Below, piece after piece: positions 50,041 to 62,580 of a stretch of 64,000 nt of DNA; the stretch's first letter is position 1; every line of letters starts with the position of its first letter. Below the pieces are notes generated by a model. The model had not been told where the DNA came from. It did no database searches and was given only the letters and a program-made list of their open reading frames with translations. Origin of the DNA: Protopterus annectens (lineage: Eukaryota; Chordata; Ceratodontiformes; Protopteridae). The translations under genes were made by a program, and so were the position numbers. The stretch spans positions 10,086,029 through 10,150,028 of the forward strand of contig NC_056739.1 of NCBI RefSeq assembly GCF_019279795.1, written 5' to 3'.

Positions 50041-52075
50041 TTATTTATTTATTTATTTATGTTTGTTTACTGGGATGGTCTGACTGGGCTGGTAGCCCAT
50101 TTTCAGCCGAGGCCCAGGGAGGAAAGCTCCAATGACAATTATTGTAGCGCAGACATAACAGTTTAGAACAGTAATTACTAAAAAGACAGAAAGAACAGTA
50201 ATTACAATAAATACAGTTACAAACATCTTAAGAGTCAATAAATATTAATACAAGCAGTAGCATAGTAGGTTAGGTTTATAATAATTGCAAATACAATGTG
50301 TACTGATTTTACAGTAATGCCTACTGGTACGGAGAGACAAGCTTTACTATAACAGAATAAATATGAGATGCCAGGTGGCCAGAAGGTAGAGAAAGTTAAT
50401 AGGAGGTTAGAGTGGAGAAATGTGGACTAATGGTGAGGGGAGAATAACTTAATCAGGGGTGATACAGGAACAGAGCCATTTGTTGTTTAGGTGTTCTTTA
50501 AGAAGGAGTTTAAATTTGGAGGTAGTGGAGTTATTAAGTATGTGTTGGGGAGTGCTGTTCCATAGTTTTGCTATTTGATAGGTGAATAAGGAGTCACAAA
50601 ATGAGTTGTTAAATTTATTAACTTTTAAAACTACTTTGTTGATTGAGCAGAAGGTATGGATGGTATTACAAGGCTGAACAACTTTCTTTAGAGCTGGACA
50701 TGCATTTAGTTGATGCATGATGTTGTGAGCAATTGTAAGTTGGTCAAGTGATAGTAGGTTAGGTAGTTCGAGCCATTGTAGCTGTTTCAGGGCTGTGCAA
50801 TGGTGTGTTCTATTCTGGAGGCTGGCAGCAAAATGAGCTATTTTATGGTAACATATATCTAATTTAGACAGTTCAGATTTTCTAAGATTAGTGAAGATGG
50901 GGAAGTAATGTGGACAGAAGGTGTGCTCTTGCTATGGCTAGTCTAGAGAAAGGGGTGAGGAATGTTCTGGACCTAAACAGACAGCTGAGTTTAATATGTA
51001 CCTTTTCATAGTAAGGTCTATGTGTTTATCATATTTTAGGGAGCTATCTATAGTGACACCTAATAACTTTGTACTATCTACTTGTTCAATTTTAGTGCCG
51101 TTGGAGGAGAGGATGTAAAATGGGCTAGTAGGTTTTGTGGATCTATTATCAGAGAATATCATTAGTTTTGTCTTGTTAGGATTTCATATGAGCTGATTTT
51201 CTTTGAGGTACTGCTCTATGTCTGAGAAGGATTTCTGGGTGTGACATAGGAGTATGGGGAGGGAGAGGGGGCTGTGCAGATGACAGTGGAATCATCTGCA
51301 TATTGCACTATAGTAGCATGTGCGGATGCAGAACTAAGTTTATTTGTAAAGATGGAAAAGAGCAAAGGCCCAAGAATAGAGCCTTGTGGCACTCCTACTG
51401 TAACAGGTAGTAGGGCAGAGATCTTATCTTTCCACTTGACAGCTTGTTGTTGGTTGGACAGAGGGCTGTGAAACCAACTGATAGATGATAGTGACAGATG
51501 TAGGGATGCTAACTCTTGAAGTAGTTTTTGATGGGAGACAGTGTCAAATGCTTTTGACATGTCTAAGAAAATGGAGGAGACAAGGTTGTTATTATTTTTG
51601 TGGTGGTTAATGGAATCTGTAAAACATAAAAGGGCTGTTGTGGTGCTGTGTCTTAGTCTAAAACCACGCTTTGAGTTGGAGAGAAGATTATTTTGTAGTA
51701 GATTGGCCAATAGTTGAAAATGTTTGCATTTTTTATTATTTTGCTAAGGGGAGAGTATGGCTATGGGTCTATAGTTGGATAGGTCTGTGGATTGGCTACC
51801 TTTATGAAGAAGAATGATGTGGGAGAGTTTCCAGAGTACCGCTACATATTCTTTGGAAATAGAGTGATTAATAAGTAAAGAGACTCGGTATGAGATGGAG
51901 TGCTAGTGTAAGAAATTCATTTGGAAGTTGGTCAATTGCGAAAGTAGTGGGTTTTAGTTGTAGAAGGATTTTTTGATGAAAGTGGCTTGGATGGGCTGGA
52001 ATGAGAAATTAGTAGAGTGATGGAAAGAAATTGTTGGGTAGATATTGCAAGAATATAATTAGGGCCTACTAATTC
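50041..52075 (-). mobile_element. L2-like LINE, 5' truncated
   Basis: Minus strand, same family as the plus-strand copy at 42.3-46.9 kb. The 3' end is TCAGACCATCCCAGTAAACA followed by (ATAA)n at 50041-50060. The 5' edge is within the linker before RT (about 52075). It sits between L1 ORF1 (52345-53090) and L1 ORF2 (50036 down), so it probably inserted into that L1. Confidence 0.83.
50449..52060 (-). pseudogene. L2-like RT, broken
   Basis: Minus strand: AVLWKLSHIILLHKGSQS and SNYRPIAILSP (51850-51750), then a 164-codon open stretch (51710-51216) with GFRLRHSTTTALLCF, DMSKAFDTVSHQKLL, VGVPQGSILGPLLFSIF and an intact VQYADDSTVICTA. Further pieces are TKLLGVTIDSSLKYDKHID (51080) and LWNSTPQHILNNSTTSKFK near the C-terminus (50718-50449), ending CSCITPD, compared with CPCTNPD in the plus-strand copy. 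Confidence 0.85.
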
Positions 52076-52344
52076 ACAGGATGGAAAATAGCACTTAATT
52101 CTTCTTGCCCCTAACCCATGCCTCATCACTACACTCCCAGGCCCAGAAGAGATGGGAAGTAAAGAAAAAGGAGATGCATAAAAAGGGAGAGCCAGCCAGT
52201 TTGAACACATGATGTTTCCTATCTGAGTTTCAATTAGAGTGTCTTTCCCCAAAAATAAAAAACAAGCCAGAAAGAAGAAAAAGCCTAGCATGACTTACCT
52301 AAACACACTCCTTCTTTCAAGCATTTTCCACTAAAACACTGGAA

Positions 52345-53090
52345 AAGGTTTCACTTGCACAGTCTCTATGTGGTCTTTATTACCAGAAGAACAAGCAGAA
52401 TCTCCTTCTGTTTCACAGCTTACCTTTTGTTGGACAAACTTTTGTATTTCTTCCTTAGCATGTACTTCATCAAAAAATGATTTTGTCCCTCCAGGGAAAA
52501 AAAAATTTGAAGATAGCTGGGTACAGCAGTTTGAATCTCATGCCTGCTTCTCGACACTCCCTGCATAATGGAATAAATTTAGTCCTCTTCTGCCTGGTGT
52601 ACAATGAGTAGTCATTCTCTACAAACACTCTGCTATCTCCCACTTTTAGTACTTTGTCATTGTGCCACAGTATTGTCAGAATCAACTCCTATTGGTAAGA
52701 TTGCATCTTTACTATTAATGGTCAAGGTTGTTTTTTCATAGCCAGGTTTGGAACATACATATTATGTGCCCTATCAATTAGCAATGAATGTTGTGGAATA
52801 CCAGTCCAGTTGTTTATTTGTGCTTTCATCAACTTAATATAGTCTGCTCCTTCCAGCTTCTCTGGTACAGCAGAAAATCTCAGGTTTTCCCTACGTGCTC
52901 TGTCCTCTAATTATATTATTTTTTGAAACATCTCTTCTTGTGCATTCTTATATTCAGCCAGCCTTTTCTTCATTTCAACGTCTGAGTTTTGCAGTTTTCT
53001 CACCTCAGCTGAAGATCTGTTTAAAGTTTCTTCCATTTTTTTCCAGCATTTTATTGTTTGAAATGATATACTCTGTGAAGATATGTAAAG
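52345..53090 (-). pseudogene. L1 ORF1, middle and C-terminal part
   Basis: Minus strand. MEETLNRSSAEVRKLQNSD and KNAQEEMFQKI form a coiled coil. Then come LEDRARRENLRFSAVPEKL and LIDRAHNMYVPN, the RRM domain of L1 ORF1p, and RVFVENDYSLYTRQKRTKF with AGMRFKLLYPAIFKF, its C-terminal domain. ORF1p is the RNA-binding chaperone of L1. One stop before LEDR and a frame change near 52690 break it. The stop is near 52345, 2.3 kb upstream of the ORF2 start. Confidence 0.85.
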
Positions 53091-53302
53091 GCTGCCAGCC
53101 TAGCTAGATAGAAATTTGTAGATAATTCTGTCATTTGTAAATATTAATGTAAGCCACAGGCTTGTTCTCTTAAATGTGAATAGACTGTATTGGATGCTGA
53201 ACTGAAAAAGAATGCAACAACAGTCACTCTGCTGTAAGAAAACTGATAAGTCAAGCTTTGTGAAATTCTTTGATCTAAAACTTGGAGCAGAGATGTCTAG
53301 AG

Positions 53303-53345
53303 CAGTGGTTCCCAAACTGTGCGCCGTGGCATCCTGGGGATTTGT
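53303..53345 (+). mobile_element. hAT-like terminal inverted repeat, single end
   Basis: CAGTGGTTCCCAAACTGTGC followed by GCCGTGGC is the typical hAT-superfamily terminus, preceded by GTCTAGAG, a possible 8-bp target duplication. I did not find the matching opposite end or a transposase, so it is a solo or decayed terminus. Confidence 0.6.
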
Positions 53346-53399
53346 GGCTTTCTCACAGTGGTGCCGCGAGCAGCAGCAGCTTAATGCAGGTAAGTGAAT

Positions 53400-54323
<924 letters not shown>

Positions 54324-54609
54324 AGCTACTTGGGCAGGGACACGAAGCACTGGTTGGACAGAGAGGTTGCTGGAGGTTTTAGCTTGCCCACTAGGCTGAA
54401 ATCTGGACCCTATAGATGTGCTAGTGGGGAGTCTTATTAGGGACCTGGAGAGAAAGAGAGAAACCAGCCCCAGACTGATTGTGATCTCTGTGTGCTCTTA
54501 AGTGAAATTGTACTTACTGTGTGTGTATTTATTATCCTTTCCCTATATGGACGCCCCTCACTGGTGTTAGTGGTGAGGATTGAGGCCCCTTGATTGCCGG
54601 GCCAGTGCT

Positions 54610-54965
54610 CGGGCGTCACATACTCCATCAGTGTTTTATTTATTTTATCCAGGTCTGTCTGTAGTTGCCTTATACTTCCCTCTAGGTTACTGGAAGTCAT
54701 GTCTGGAGCTTGCACTGCTTTTTGATGAACAGTTGCAGTATTTTTCCCAGTCAGTGTTTTTACATAACCCTTTGTAGCTGATTTTCCTTCAGGTCTTCTG
54801 TATTTCTTTTTTACTGGTATCTAGCCAGTACACTTACTACCAAGTTACTGAAATTTACCCAGAAGTCCAGGTCCACTGACTTTCTCTGCTAAGTTTCTGT
54901 TTTTACACTGAGAGAGCTAGAATTAAGCTGTTACTCAATGCACAGCCATCTCAGAAGTCTCAAAG
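54610..54965 (-). pseudogene. L1 5' UTR and ORF1 N-terminus
   Basis: Minus strand. Homologous to 23985-24350 across the leader and the first codons (KAVQAPDMTSSNLEGSIRQ, then LDKINKTLMEYVT). The similarity ends near 54610, where sequence unrelated to L1 and the VNTR begin. The rest of ORF1 continues at 53090, in the same orientation. Confidence 0.7.
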
Positions 54966-55449
54966 TCTAGTACTTTTAATCTTATCTTGCATTCAGTGAC
55001 TGTTTTTTTTTTTTTGAAAATATTTGTGTGACTGTAATGTGACACAGCTGGGTGCAAAACGTCATAACTTGACAATGAAAGAAAAAATATTAATGAATTA
55101 ATAGAAACATTTGAATGAATTAATAAAGGACTTCTTTCCATTGCGTGCAGCTCTGATAGGATAATTGTCAGTGTCACAATATTTGTAAAATAACTTATAA
55201 AATCCTCAACTCCAGAAAAGTCCAGCACTAACAATTGCTGAAAAATAATATTGTGATATTGAAAATAATATTATATGAACTTAACACACATTGTCTGTGT
55301 CCTCCAGAAAGCAGGAAGATTTTTTAACTAAATTCCAGGATGTAAAATCAATACAAATGAGAAATAAAATTTTGATTAGGTAAATTGTTCTTCATCAAGT
55401 AAATATGTACAAATATTTGCTGGCTCTATTAACTAAAAGAGTTTAGAAC

Positions 55450-56200
55450 AATGAGTATGAAATCTGGGTTTGGGGTGGCAATATCCTGGATATCATACTG
55501 GCAAACCTGAAATGTGTTAACTTCCCACCCATGGTTCTACTTTCTCTAATTAATACAGATTGCACTGCCATTATCTTTAATCTTAAGAGTAAAATCAAGT
55601 TCAGTTAGTAAATTATCCTCCCTAGACTTTACTATTGGAAAATATGATACAGTAAATGAAATGTATATGAATGTAGATTGAGATAGTGTTCTCAGTGACA
55701 TAAATACGTCTACTCAGTATACCATAAACAAGTTCTATGATGGTATTGCTTTTTGCATTCATTAGTACATACCAGTAGAACATAAATATACCGGTAAATT
55801 CAAAGGCAAAGTCCATTGGAGGAATCACATATTTAATGAGATATATGAATAAGAATAAAAGGCACAACTAAGCTTTCCAAAATTATACTAGCTGTAAAAA
55901 CTCATCTAAATTACTTATAAAATTCTGCAGATCTAATTATGAACTCATCTTGATCTCAAAGGTTGAAAGCAATAAAGAAGTAAAATGGAAACAATGAAAC
56001 TGTAAATGATATAATTGTGAAAACAGGAAGAGATACTGCCCTTAACCCAAATAAAGCAGCTAAGGATATTGTAAACAAGTTCCATGAATTTATTAACTTT
56101 TGTATGTACCAGACATATGTTGGCAAGTTATAAATATACTGCTAAACCCAACATAAATCTTTGGTGGAATGAGAAATGCAGGAAAAAGGTACAATTCATC
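55450..56200 (+). pseudogene. Decayed CR1/L2-type LINE, endonuclease end and linker
   Basis: Plus-strand frames give NILDIILANLKCVNFPP and LINTDCTAIIFNLKSK, resembling the C-terminal APE motifs (ILDLILTN ... SDH..I.F). Then come two related linker-like blocks in tandem: YTINKFYDGIAFCI with YIPVEHKYTGK (about 55720-55800), and KDIVNKFHEFINFCMYQ with KYTAKPNINLWWNEKCRKK (about 56065-56190). Each recalls the F...I..CI..yIP......PWWN segment of CR1-like LINEs. Heavily mutated. Confidence 0.5.
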
Positions 56201-57015
56201 TTTCAATAATTGCTTCTGTCACAAAAACATTGGTAGCTTAAATAACGCCCAGAATCTTCTTGTTTATCTTACCACACTAACTGTGAGCCCAGCTTGCTTT
56301 TAGAAGGTTGAAAGGTATTCTTTAGCTGGGTTCAGGCTGTTATGCTGTGACACGTTTCCATGTAGGTACATTTTAATTTGGACAAATGGCTCAAGTGAAA
56401 TTCAGCGGAAGAGAGTGATGGCTATCAGAAAATTCACTGCTGTCACAGAGAAGCTCACATGCTATGCCCAAAGCTTCATTAACCGAGTGTATGGGGGGAA
56501 ATAACATCCATGGTCCCCAAAGACACCTAGAGTCAGCCGACAGTTTTGGCAGCCACCACTATTGGGACACTCAGTAAGCATGTCAGTGGCAATGAAAATG
56601 AAATGTGCAACAGTCAATGCCTTTATTAATGATGTTTGTGGACTATTACCCCCTTCACAGTAACTACAGAATATTGCCTAAAACACATACTGGAGCATAG
56701 GTATTACTACAGCAGCATGCAGGATTTCCTGCACACTGTAATACAGTTTTGCATGTTGCAATTACATAAACATGCACTGTGCACTGAGAACATCATACAT
56801 CACTTCCCCTGCCCCCATGCATTTGTTTATTGAATTTCTGGGTATGGGGGTGCAACCTTCTCTGTGCCTGCAGAGAAGTTACAACAGCCATAAGTCTGTT
56901 CAGGTCTATATCAGAACAATGAAAGTGCATACGTGCAACTACATAAAAATCGACACATAATACACAAAACCTTTAGATAATCTAATTTTTTCCTAGTGAA
57001 ACAATTCATGTGGCT
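56201..57015. other. No recognisable feature
   Basis: No coding signal or repeat family recognised. Confidence 0.45.
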
Positions 57016-57019
57016 GTTC

Positions 57020-57110
57020 GTAAAAAAAAATAAAAAACATTATCAGTTGGGGTGCTTCGCCCCGACACCCCCTAACATGGGAGGTTGTGCCCCCCACACC
57101 CCCTAACTAA
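57020..57110 (-). repeat. Fragment related to the Gypsy-inserted small elements
   Basis: ATGGGAGGTTGTGCCCCCC, then AAATATACCAACTCCGAGAT matches the centre of the elements at 61518-61825 and 62234-62580 read on their minus strand. The neighbouring GGGGTGCTTCGCCCCGAC forms a short G/C-rich hairpin. Edges are unclear. Confidence 0.5.
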
Positions 57111-57546
57111 ATATACCAACTCCGAGATCTCACTACAGCAAAGGAAAGGGCAACTCCATGTAGTTAGCTAACTACCTCCTTGCCCTGTGAGATATTCATC
57201 GAATTGCTTAAATGCTGTTCGATGAATATGTATCACTCTTTACGTATTTGCTCAGAAGCCATTTTGTGCTTCTGATATAGACCCGTCTGTTCAGATGAAT
57301 TTCACTTCAGCCATGTATCCCCAACCAAATGTACCCAATGAGAAATTTCTCATTGTCTAACAGAATGACCCCTCAATTTCATCAGAAAAATTAAAAGGAA
57401 AAATTATAAATGCAACACGTAATCAATAAACAATGAATTGATCACCCAGCAGCAAGACATAGTGAATATACTTTCAGAAAAAAAATGTGCAAACTTTACA
57501 ATAAGCAAAGACATATGTCAAAGTACTATATACAACGAGAAATGCT

Positions 57547-57801
57547 GTTTTTTTTATTTAACATTTGTTTACTGGGAAAGTCTGACTGGGACAGAGACCA
57601 TTTTCAATGGAGTCCCAGGGAGGAATACTCCAGACACATGTCTTTGGAATGTGGGAGGAAACCCAAGCACTCAGAGGAAACCCACAAGAATGCAGGGAGG
57701 ACATGCAGACTCCACACAGAGGGCACCCTAGCCAAGAATTAAATTAGAGAACCTCTTGCTGTGAGGTGACAATGCTAACCACTGCACCACTGCTCCACCC
57801 A
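57547..57801 (-). mobile_element. V-SINE with L2-like tail
   Basis: Minus strand. The head TGGTGCAGTGGTTAGCATTG and the central domain (CTGTGTGGAGTCTGCATGTC, CCTCCCACATTCCAAAGACA) match the other V-SINEs. The 3' tail differs: CTGGGACTCCATTGAAAATG, then CCCAGTCAGAC and CCCAGTAAACAAATG plus TTAAATAAAA. This is the 3' end of the L2-like LINEs at 50041-50125 and 46780-46862. Possible 7-bp duplication AAATGCT at 57540-57546 and 57802-57808. Confidence 0.88.
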
Positions 57802-57802
57802 A

Positions 57803-57877
57803 AATGCTATGGAGATTGAACCCAAGACCTCATACCTGCAAGGCATGTTTGTGCTCTACCACTGAGCTACATGCCTT
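57803..57877 (-). pseudogene. tRNA-Ala(UGC)-like sequence
   Basis: Minus strand: TGTAGCTCAGTGGTAGAGCA (D arm), CCTTGCAGG (anticodon loop, TGC), GGGTTCAATCTCC (T arm). It closely follows tRNA-Ala but has extra bases in the anticodon arm and an acceptor stem that does not pair. A tRNA pseudogene or SINE head. Confidence 0.6.
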
Positions 57878-58049
57878 TGTTATGTTACACTACTATATAA
57901 CTACAACTTTTTGACTGCTGCCATAAATAAACTTAAGAACTCAAAAGAGTTACATGGACCAGACAAAATATCTGGTGGTTTCCTATACAGGAACAAAAAA
58001 AAAAACATTATACCATATCAGTCACTTTAAACAAAATGTCAGTATATGG

Positions 58050-58190
58050 CTATGTTGTTGTGTCTTTTGGCTTTTCCCGGTTAGGGGTCGCCACAGCGGA
58101 ACTCCGGTCACTAATGATTGGTAGTTGATTTTTACATGCCAAGTTACCAGCCCTAATGCACAACCTTCAAAGAAGGTACGCACATTCACG
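58050..58190 (-). mobile_element. V-SINE 3' fragment with RTE-like tail
   Basis: Minus strand matches the last half of the V-SINE at 60637-60907 (TTTGAAGGTTG ... CCAATCATTAGTGACCGGAG ... CCGCTGTGGCGACCCC ... AAAAGCCAAAAGA). The tRNA head and core are missing. Confidence 0.75.
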
Positions 58191-58261
58191 TATGTCTCCA
58201 CGCAGAAGACGCTCTAGCTATGGCTATGTACATATGAATATATTTGTATATATATTTATAT

Positions 58262-58280
58262 CTATATATCTATGTCTATA

Positions 58281-58344
<64 letters not shown>

Positions 58345-58345
58345 G
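58262..58345. repeat. (TA)n microsatellite
   Basis: Interrupted then pure TA tract of about 80 bases. Confidence 0.95.
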
Positions 58346-58371
58346 ATATATATCTGCAGGTGACATCTTGC

Positions 58372-59155
58372 CAGGAAGGATCATCATCATCTTCTTTCGG
58401 CTGTTCCCGTTAGGGGTCGCCACAGCGGATCATCTGTTTCCATTTCTTCCTGTCCTCTGCATCATGGTGTTTCACACCAACCGCCTGCATGTCCTCTCTC
58501 ACCACATCCATAAACCTTATCTTAGGCCTTCCTCTTTTCCTCTTACCTGGCAGCTCTATCCTTAGCATCCTTTTCCCAATATACCCAGCATCCCTCCTCA
58601 GCACATGTCCAAACCAACGCAATCTTGCCTCTCTTGCTTTGTCTCCAAACTGTCCAACCTGAGCTGACCCTCTAATATACTGATGCCTAATCCTGTCCAT
58701 CCTAGTCACATCCAGTGCAAATCTTAACATCTTTAACTCTGCTACATCCAGCTCTGACTTCTGCCTTTTCGTCAGTGCTACCGTCTCCAACCCATATAAC
58801 ATAGCTGGTCTCACTACCCTCTTGTAGACCTTCCCTTTCACTCTTATTGGTACCCGTCTGTCACAAATCACTCCTGACACTCTTCTCCACCCATTCCACC
58901 CTGCCTGTACTCTCTTCTTCACCTCTCTTCCACACTCACCATTACTCTGAACTGTTGATCCAAAGAACTTAAACTCATCCACCTTTACCAACTCTACTCC
59001 CTGCATCCTCACCATTCCTCTACCCTCCCTCTCATTTACACACATATATTCTGTTTTAGCCCTGCTGACCTTCATTCTTCTCCTTTCTAAAGCATATCTC
59101 CACCTCTCCAGGGTCTCTTCAACCTGGTCCCTACTCTCACTACATATCACAAGGA
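58372..59155 (-). mobile_element. RTE-like LINE 3' end
   Basis: Minus strand, 5' truncated. The coding part (59150-58410) is open for 246 codons and is followed by a very short 3' UTR and an (ATG)n/(ATC)n simple tail at 58379-58392, the usual form for RTE elements. The non-coding end GATCCGCTGTGGCGACCCCT, then CCGAAAGAAGATGATG is shared by V-SINEs in this window. Confidence 0.85.
58410..59150 (-). CDS. RTE-like reverse transcriptase C-terminal region
   Basis: Open 246-codon frame, minus strand, no stop until the element's end. It begins after the catalytic box with [20 protein letters not shown] and [12 protein letters not shown], then [20 protein letters not shown] (the YLG-like block), [38 protein letters not shown] and [20 protein letters not shown], ending [19 protein letters not shown]. 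These are the palm/thumb and C-terminal motifs of RTE-clade polyproteins. The lack of internal stops suggests a fairly recent copy, but without the endonuclease and catalytic residues it is a fragment. Confidence 0.85.
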   Translation of the reverse strand: MICSESRDQVEETLERWRYALERRRMKVSRAKTEYMCVNEREGRGMVRMQGVELVKVDEFKFFGSTVQSNGECGREVKKRVQAGWNGWRRVSGVICDRRVPIRVKGKVYKRVVRPAMLYGLETVALTKRQKSELDVAELKMLRFALDVTRMDRIRHQYIRGSAQVGQFGDKAREARLRWFGHVLRRDAGYIGKRMLRIELPGKRKRGRPKIRFMDVVREDMQAVGVKHHDAEDRKKWKQMIRCGDP

Positions 59156-59304
59156 TAATGTTTCATAAAGTTTCTGTTGCAAGTTTCACACCTGATAGTG
59201 CAAACAGTGAGAAATTAAGTGTCATTAAGGAGAAAGGTGTACTAAGTTAGATGATAGTGTATTTCAGAAAACTCTTCGTTCTTCAAAATACAGCAGTCTC
59301 AAAG

Positions 59305-59347
<43 letters not shown>

Positions 59348-59623
59348 CTGGATTATGGTGATTTACCCCTTTCATTGGGTTGCCCCCTTCAAAAAACAAT
59401 TTTAATGTGTAACAGAGAGTTTTGCACTTTGCTGTTACATCTGTAGAATCACACTTAATTCTTTGAGTTTTGGGACTTGCACTGCCAAGTCTTGAAATTC
59501 CCGTAGGGCACTTATCTGCTCTGGTTGTACTTCAAAGTGTATGCCTGGCATGTACTATTAGTGAAGCTAGCACCAGATTAGAGAGCCTAGTAGTAAAATG
59601 TGATATCAAAAATAACAGAAAAA

Positions 59624-59712
<89 letters not shown>

Positions 59713-60140
59713 TAAGCAGCGACTCCTAAAATACTAGAATATGCATTCCTTTAATACTGAAAGAAATAATTCAATAACTAATCAAACATGCTGTGATGGG
59801 AAACTTTATAACAAATATCGTAAAGTTGCTGGGCATCTTTATGGCAAATATCATTACAGCATAGCATAAAAAATATTAATACTTCAGAACTTGGCATCGT
59901 TAAGTCCAGCAGTCCAGTACTCACAGTGCATTATGGAACTGTGTTAGAAGGTCAGTGCAACAGATTTGTGTTAAAAGGGAAACATTATTTACATACATTA
60001 TAAATTTAGTTGTTAAATTGTAAATTTTGCATATGCCAAAGCTTTTTTTGACTCAGGCATACTGGCATTTTGACCTTGATGTTTTGCCAGTCAATGTTCT
60101 GTGTATTCGATCATATGTAGGACACCAATATTTATTTTCA
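59156..60140. other. No gene; includes two TA tracts
   Basis: Contains (TA)n at 59310-59346 and 59629-59704. The rest shows no coding motif or repeat family that I recognise. Confidence 0.5.
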
Positions 60141-60619
<479 letters not shown>

Positions 60620-60636
60620 ATAACAGAGTTTATTGG

Positions 60637-60907
60637 AGACAGCCGCGCTGGTGCAGTGGTAGCATTGTTGCCTCACAGCAACAGGTTCTCCTGTTCAATT
60701 TTCAGCTGGAGTGCCTTCTGTGTGGAGTCTGCATGTCCTCCCCATGGTTGAGTGGTGTTCAAAAGACATGTGTGAATGGACGTGCTTTCATTGAAGGTTG
60801 GGCATTGAGCTGGCACCTCAGCACCTTGAAAATCTACTGTCAATCATTAGCGGACCGGAGTTCTGCTGTGGTGACCCCTAATGGGGAAAAGCCAAAGGAG
60901 CAACACC
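60637..60907 (+). mobile_element. V-SINE with RTE-like tail
   Basis: 271 bp flanked by the exact 17-bp duplication ATAACAGAGTTTATTGG (60620-60636 and 60908-60924). Head CTGGTGCAGTGGTAGCATTG, core CTGTGTGGAGTCTGCATGTC with a deletion in the CCTCCCAC segment, tail CTGCTGTGGTGACCCCTAAT then GGAAAAGCCAAAGGAG. Same subfamily as 26445-26795. Confidence 0.9.
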
Positions 60908-61517
60908 ATAACAGAGTTTATTGGCCCAGGAACACGCTGCTGTGAAGACTGTGCAGGGCATGGTCTGTTAATCATGAGTAAATTAAGTCAAACTCCCTCC
61001 CTTGTGTCAAATACTGAGGGGGCCTTGCCCCCCTGGCTAATGCACTTCTCTTTCATCTCCAGTGCTTGACTGTAGATATTGAGAGCTTGATATAATATGA
61101 GTAAATAACAGTCAGACACAAACTGTTACAATTTACTAGATATAAACTGCCTACCATTGTCTGTAATTAGTTTTATTAATATACCATAGCTTGAAAACAT
61201 AGTCTTGCATCTACCTATTATTTGCTGGCTTGCTGTAGTTTGTACATGAATTGTTTCAATGTTATGAATAATAGTTAACAATAATAAAACAGTTTTTGTC
61301 CTTAAACTCACATAAATCAATAGCTATCTTTTGTCAAAAGCAACTGTGGTAATGGTACTGCCATCAGAGGCTCACATTTCTGTAATGGTTTATAAATACT
61401 GCAAAACTGACACTTTATTGACAACGTCATGGTTGATATCAGGACATCAAGTGGACATTTTGGCTCTTTCTCTGAATTTGGCATGACCTTGCTGACCCTC
61501 ATTTTTCTGATGGAGCA

Positions 61518-61825
61518 GTAACCATTTGAAATGTTAAGCTTAACTAGAACAAGTTCCAAAATGCAGAGACTGAATGGCCGAAAGATTGGACTTACATATG
61601 CTAAGTCAAAAATGCCACTTCTTGGAATATTTGTCTTTCTACAATGTATGGCGATCTCAGAGTTTGATATATATAGGTCTGTGGGGTGTAGTTTGCCCCC
61701 CTGCAAAAAGAAGTTTAAAGGAGAAGAGTGATCTGCAAGATTCACTCTTTTCCTGTGTTTTTGGTCTTTTGTTCAGCTTCTTGGCACTCAGCATTTCTAG
61801 TGCCGGCACTTCAATGGAGAGCCTA
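61518..61825 (+). mobile_element. Small inverted-repeat element in Gypsy, copy 1
   Basis: 308 bp flanked by the exact 8-bp duplication ATGGAGCA (61510-61517, 61826-61833). The left end CCATTTGAAATG is an imperfect inverted match to the right end CACTTCAATGG. Collinear with 62234-62580, including TTCTTGGAATATTTGTCTTT and the G/C-rich centre. It splits the H2C2 finger coding region of the Gypsy element. Confidence 0.8.
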
Positions 61826-62233
61826 ATGGAGCACTTCTCACTGATTAAGAGTTACTCTGGTTCTTTATTGATATAACAATAAGCCACTATGATGTGATAA
61901 CTGTGGTCTGACTATAAAGTCCATCTACATGTCCTGCTGATTTTAGTACACTGTTTTGACCATCCATTATGCACATGCCAGATAATCGCTCGCAAGTCAG
62001 AATCACTTTGAGTAGCTTGCTTAAGCTTTTCTAGTCTTCTAGTGATTACAGACCTTGCAATCATGATACTATGCACGTAAGCTGCAACATCAGTTTCAGT
62101 TTCAGATAATAGTTGGTCATGTATAGGATTTCTGCACAGCATATCAGCAGTGATGAGTTGTTCGCCAGCTACATGTATTGATGTGTATTGCTTTCACACT
62201 GAACCTTCTTAGTTGCATTAACAGCTCCTGTCT

Positions 62234-62580
62234 GTAAACATTTGAAATGCTGTGACTCTGATTGCCAACTCCTGAAATGTGGAAACTGAAAGATGCAAAA
62301 TCTGGACTTGCATATGCTAATTCTAATACAGATTGCCATTCTCGGAATATTTTCTTTTCTCTGAGGTATGGAGATCTCAGAGTTGGTATATGTAAGTTTG
62401 GGGGTATGGAGGCCTTGCCCCCTCCCCACATTGGGGGGGGGGGGTGCAAGATGGATTGCACACCTACAAAAAGAAATTTAAAGAAAAGGAGTGATGTTCA
62501 ATATTCACTCTGATATTTTTGGCCTTTTCTTTCCGTGTGTCTGGACTCAGCAATCCAAGTCCTGGAATTTCAATAGGGAA
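62234..62580 (+). mobile_element. Small inverted-repeat element in Gypsy, copy 2
   Basis: 347 bp flanked by CTGTCT (62228-62233, 62581-62586). Left end CATTTGAAATGCTGTGACTC then GATTGCC; right end, inverted, reads CTATTGAAATTCCAGGACTT then GATTGC: terminal inverted repeats of about 30 bp. It splits the RNase H coding region; the flanking Gypsy frame is continuous if it is ignored. Contains a G10 run at 62434. Confidence 0.82.

Noticed and set aside
57803-57877. Functional tRNA-Ala gene
   Set aside because: The acceptor stem does not pair and the anticodon arm has extra bases; best taken as a pseudogene or SINE head.
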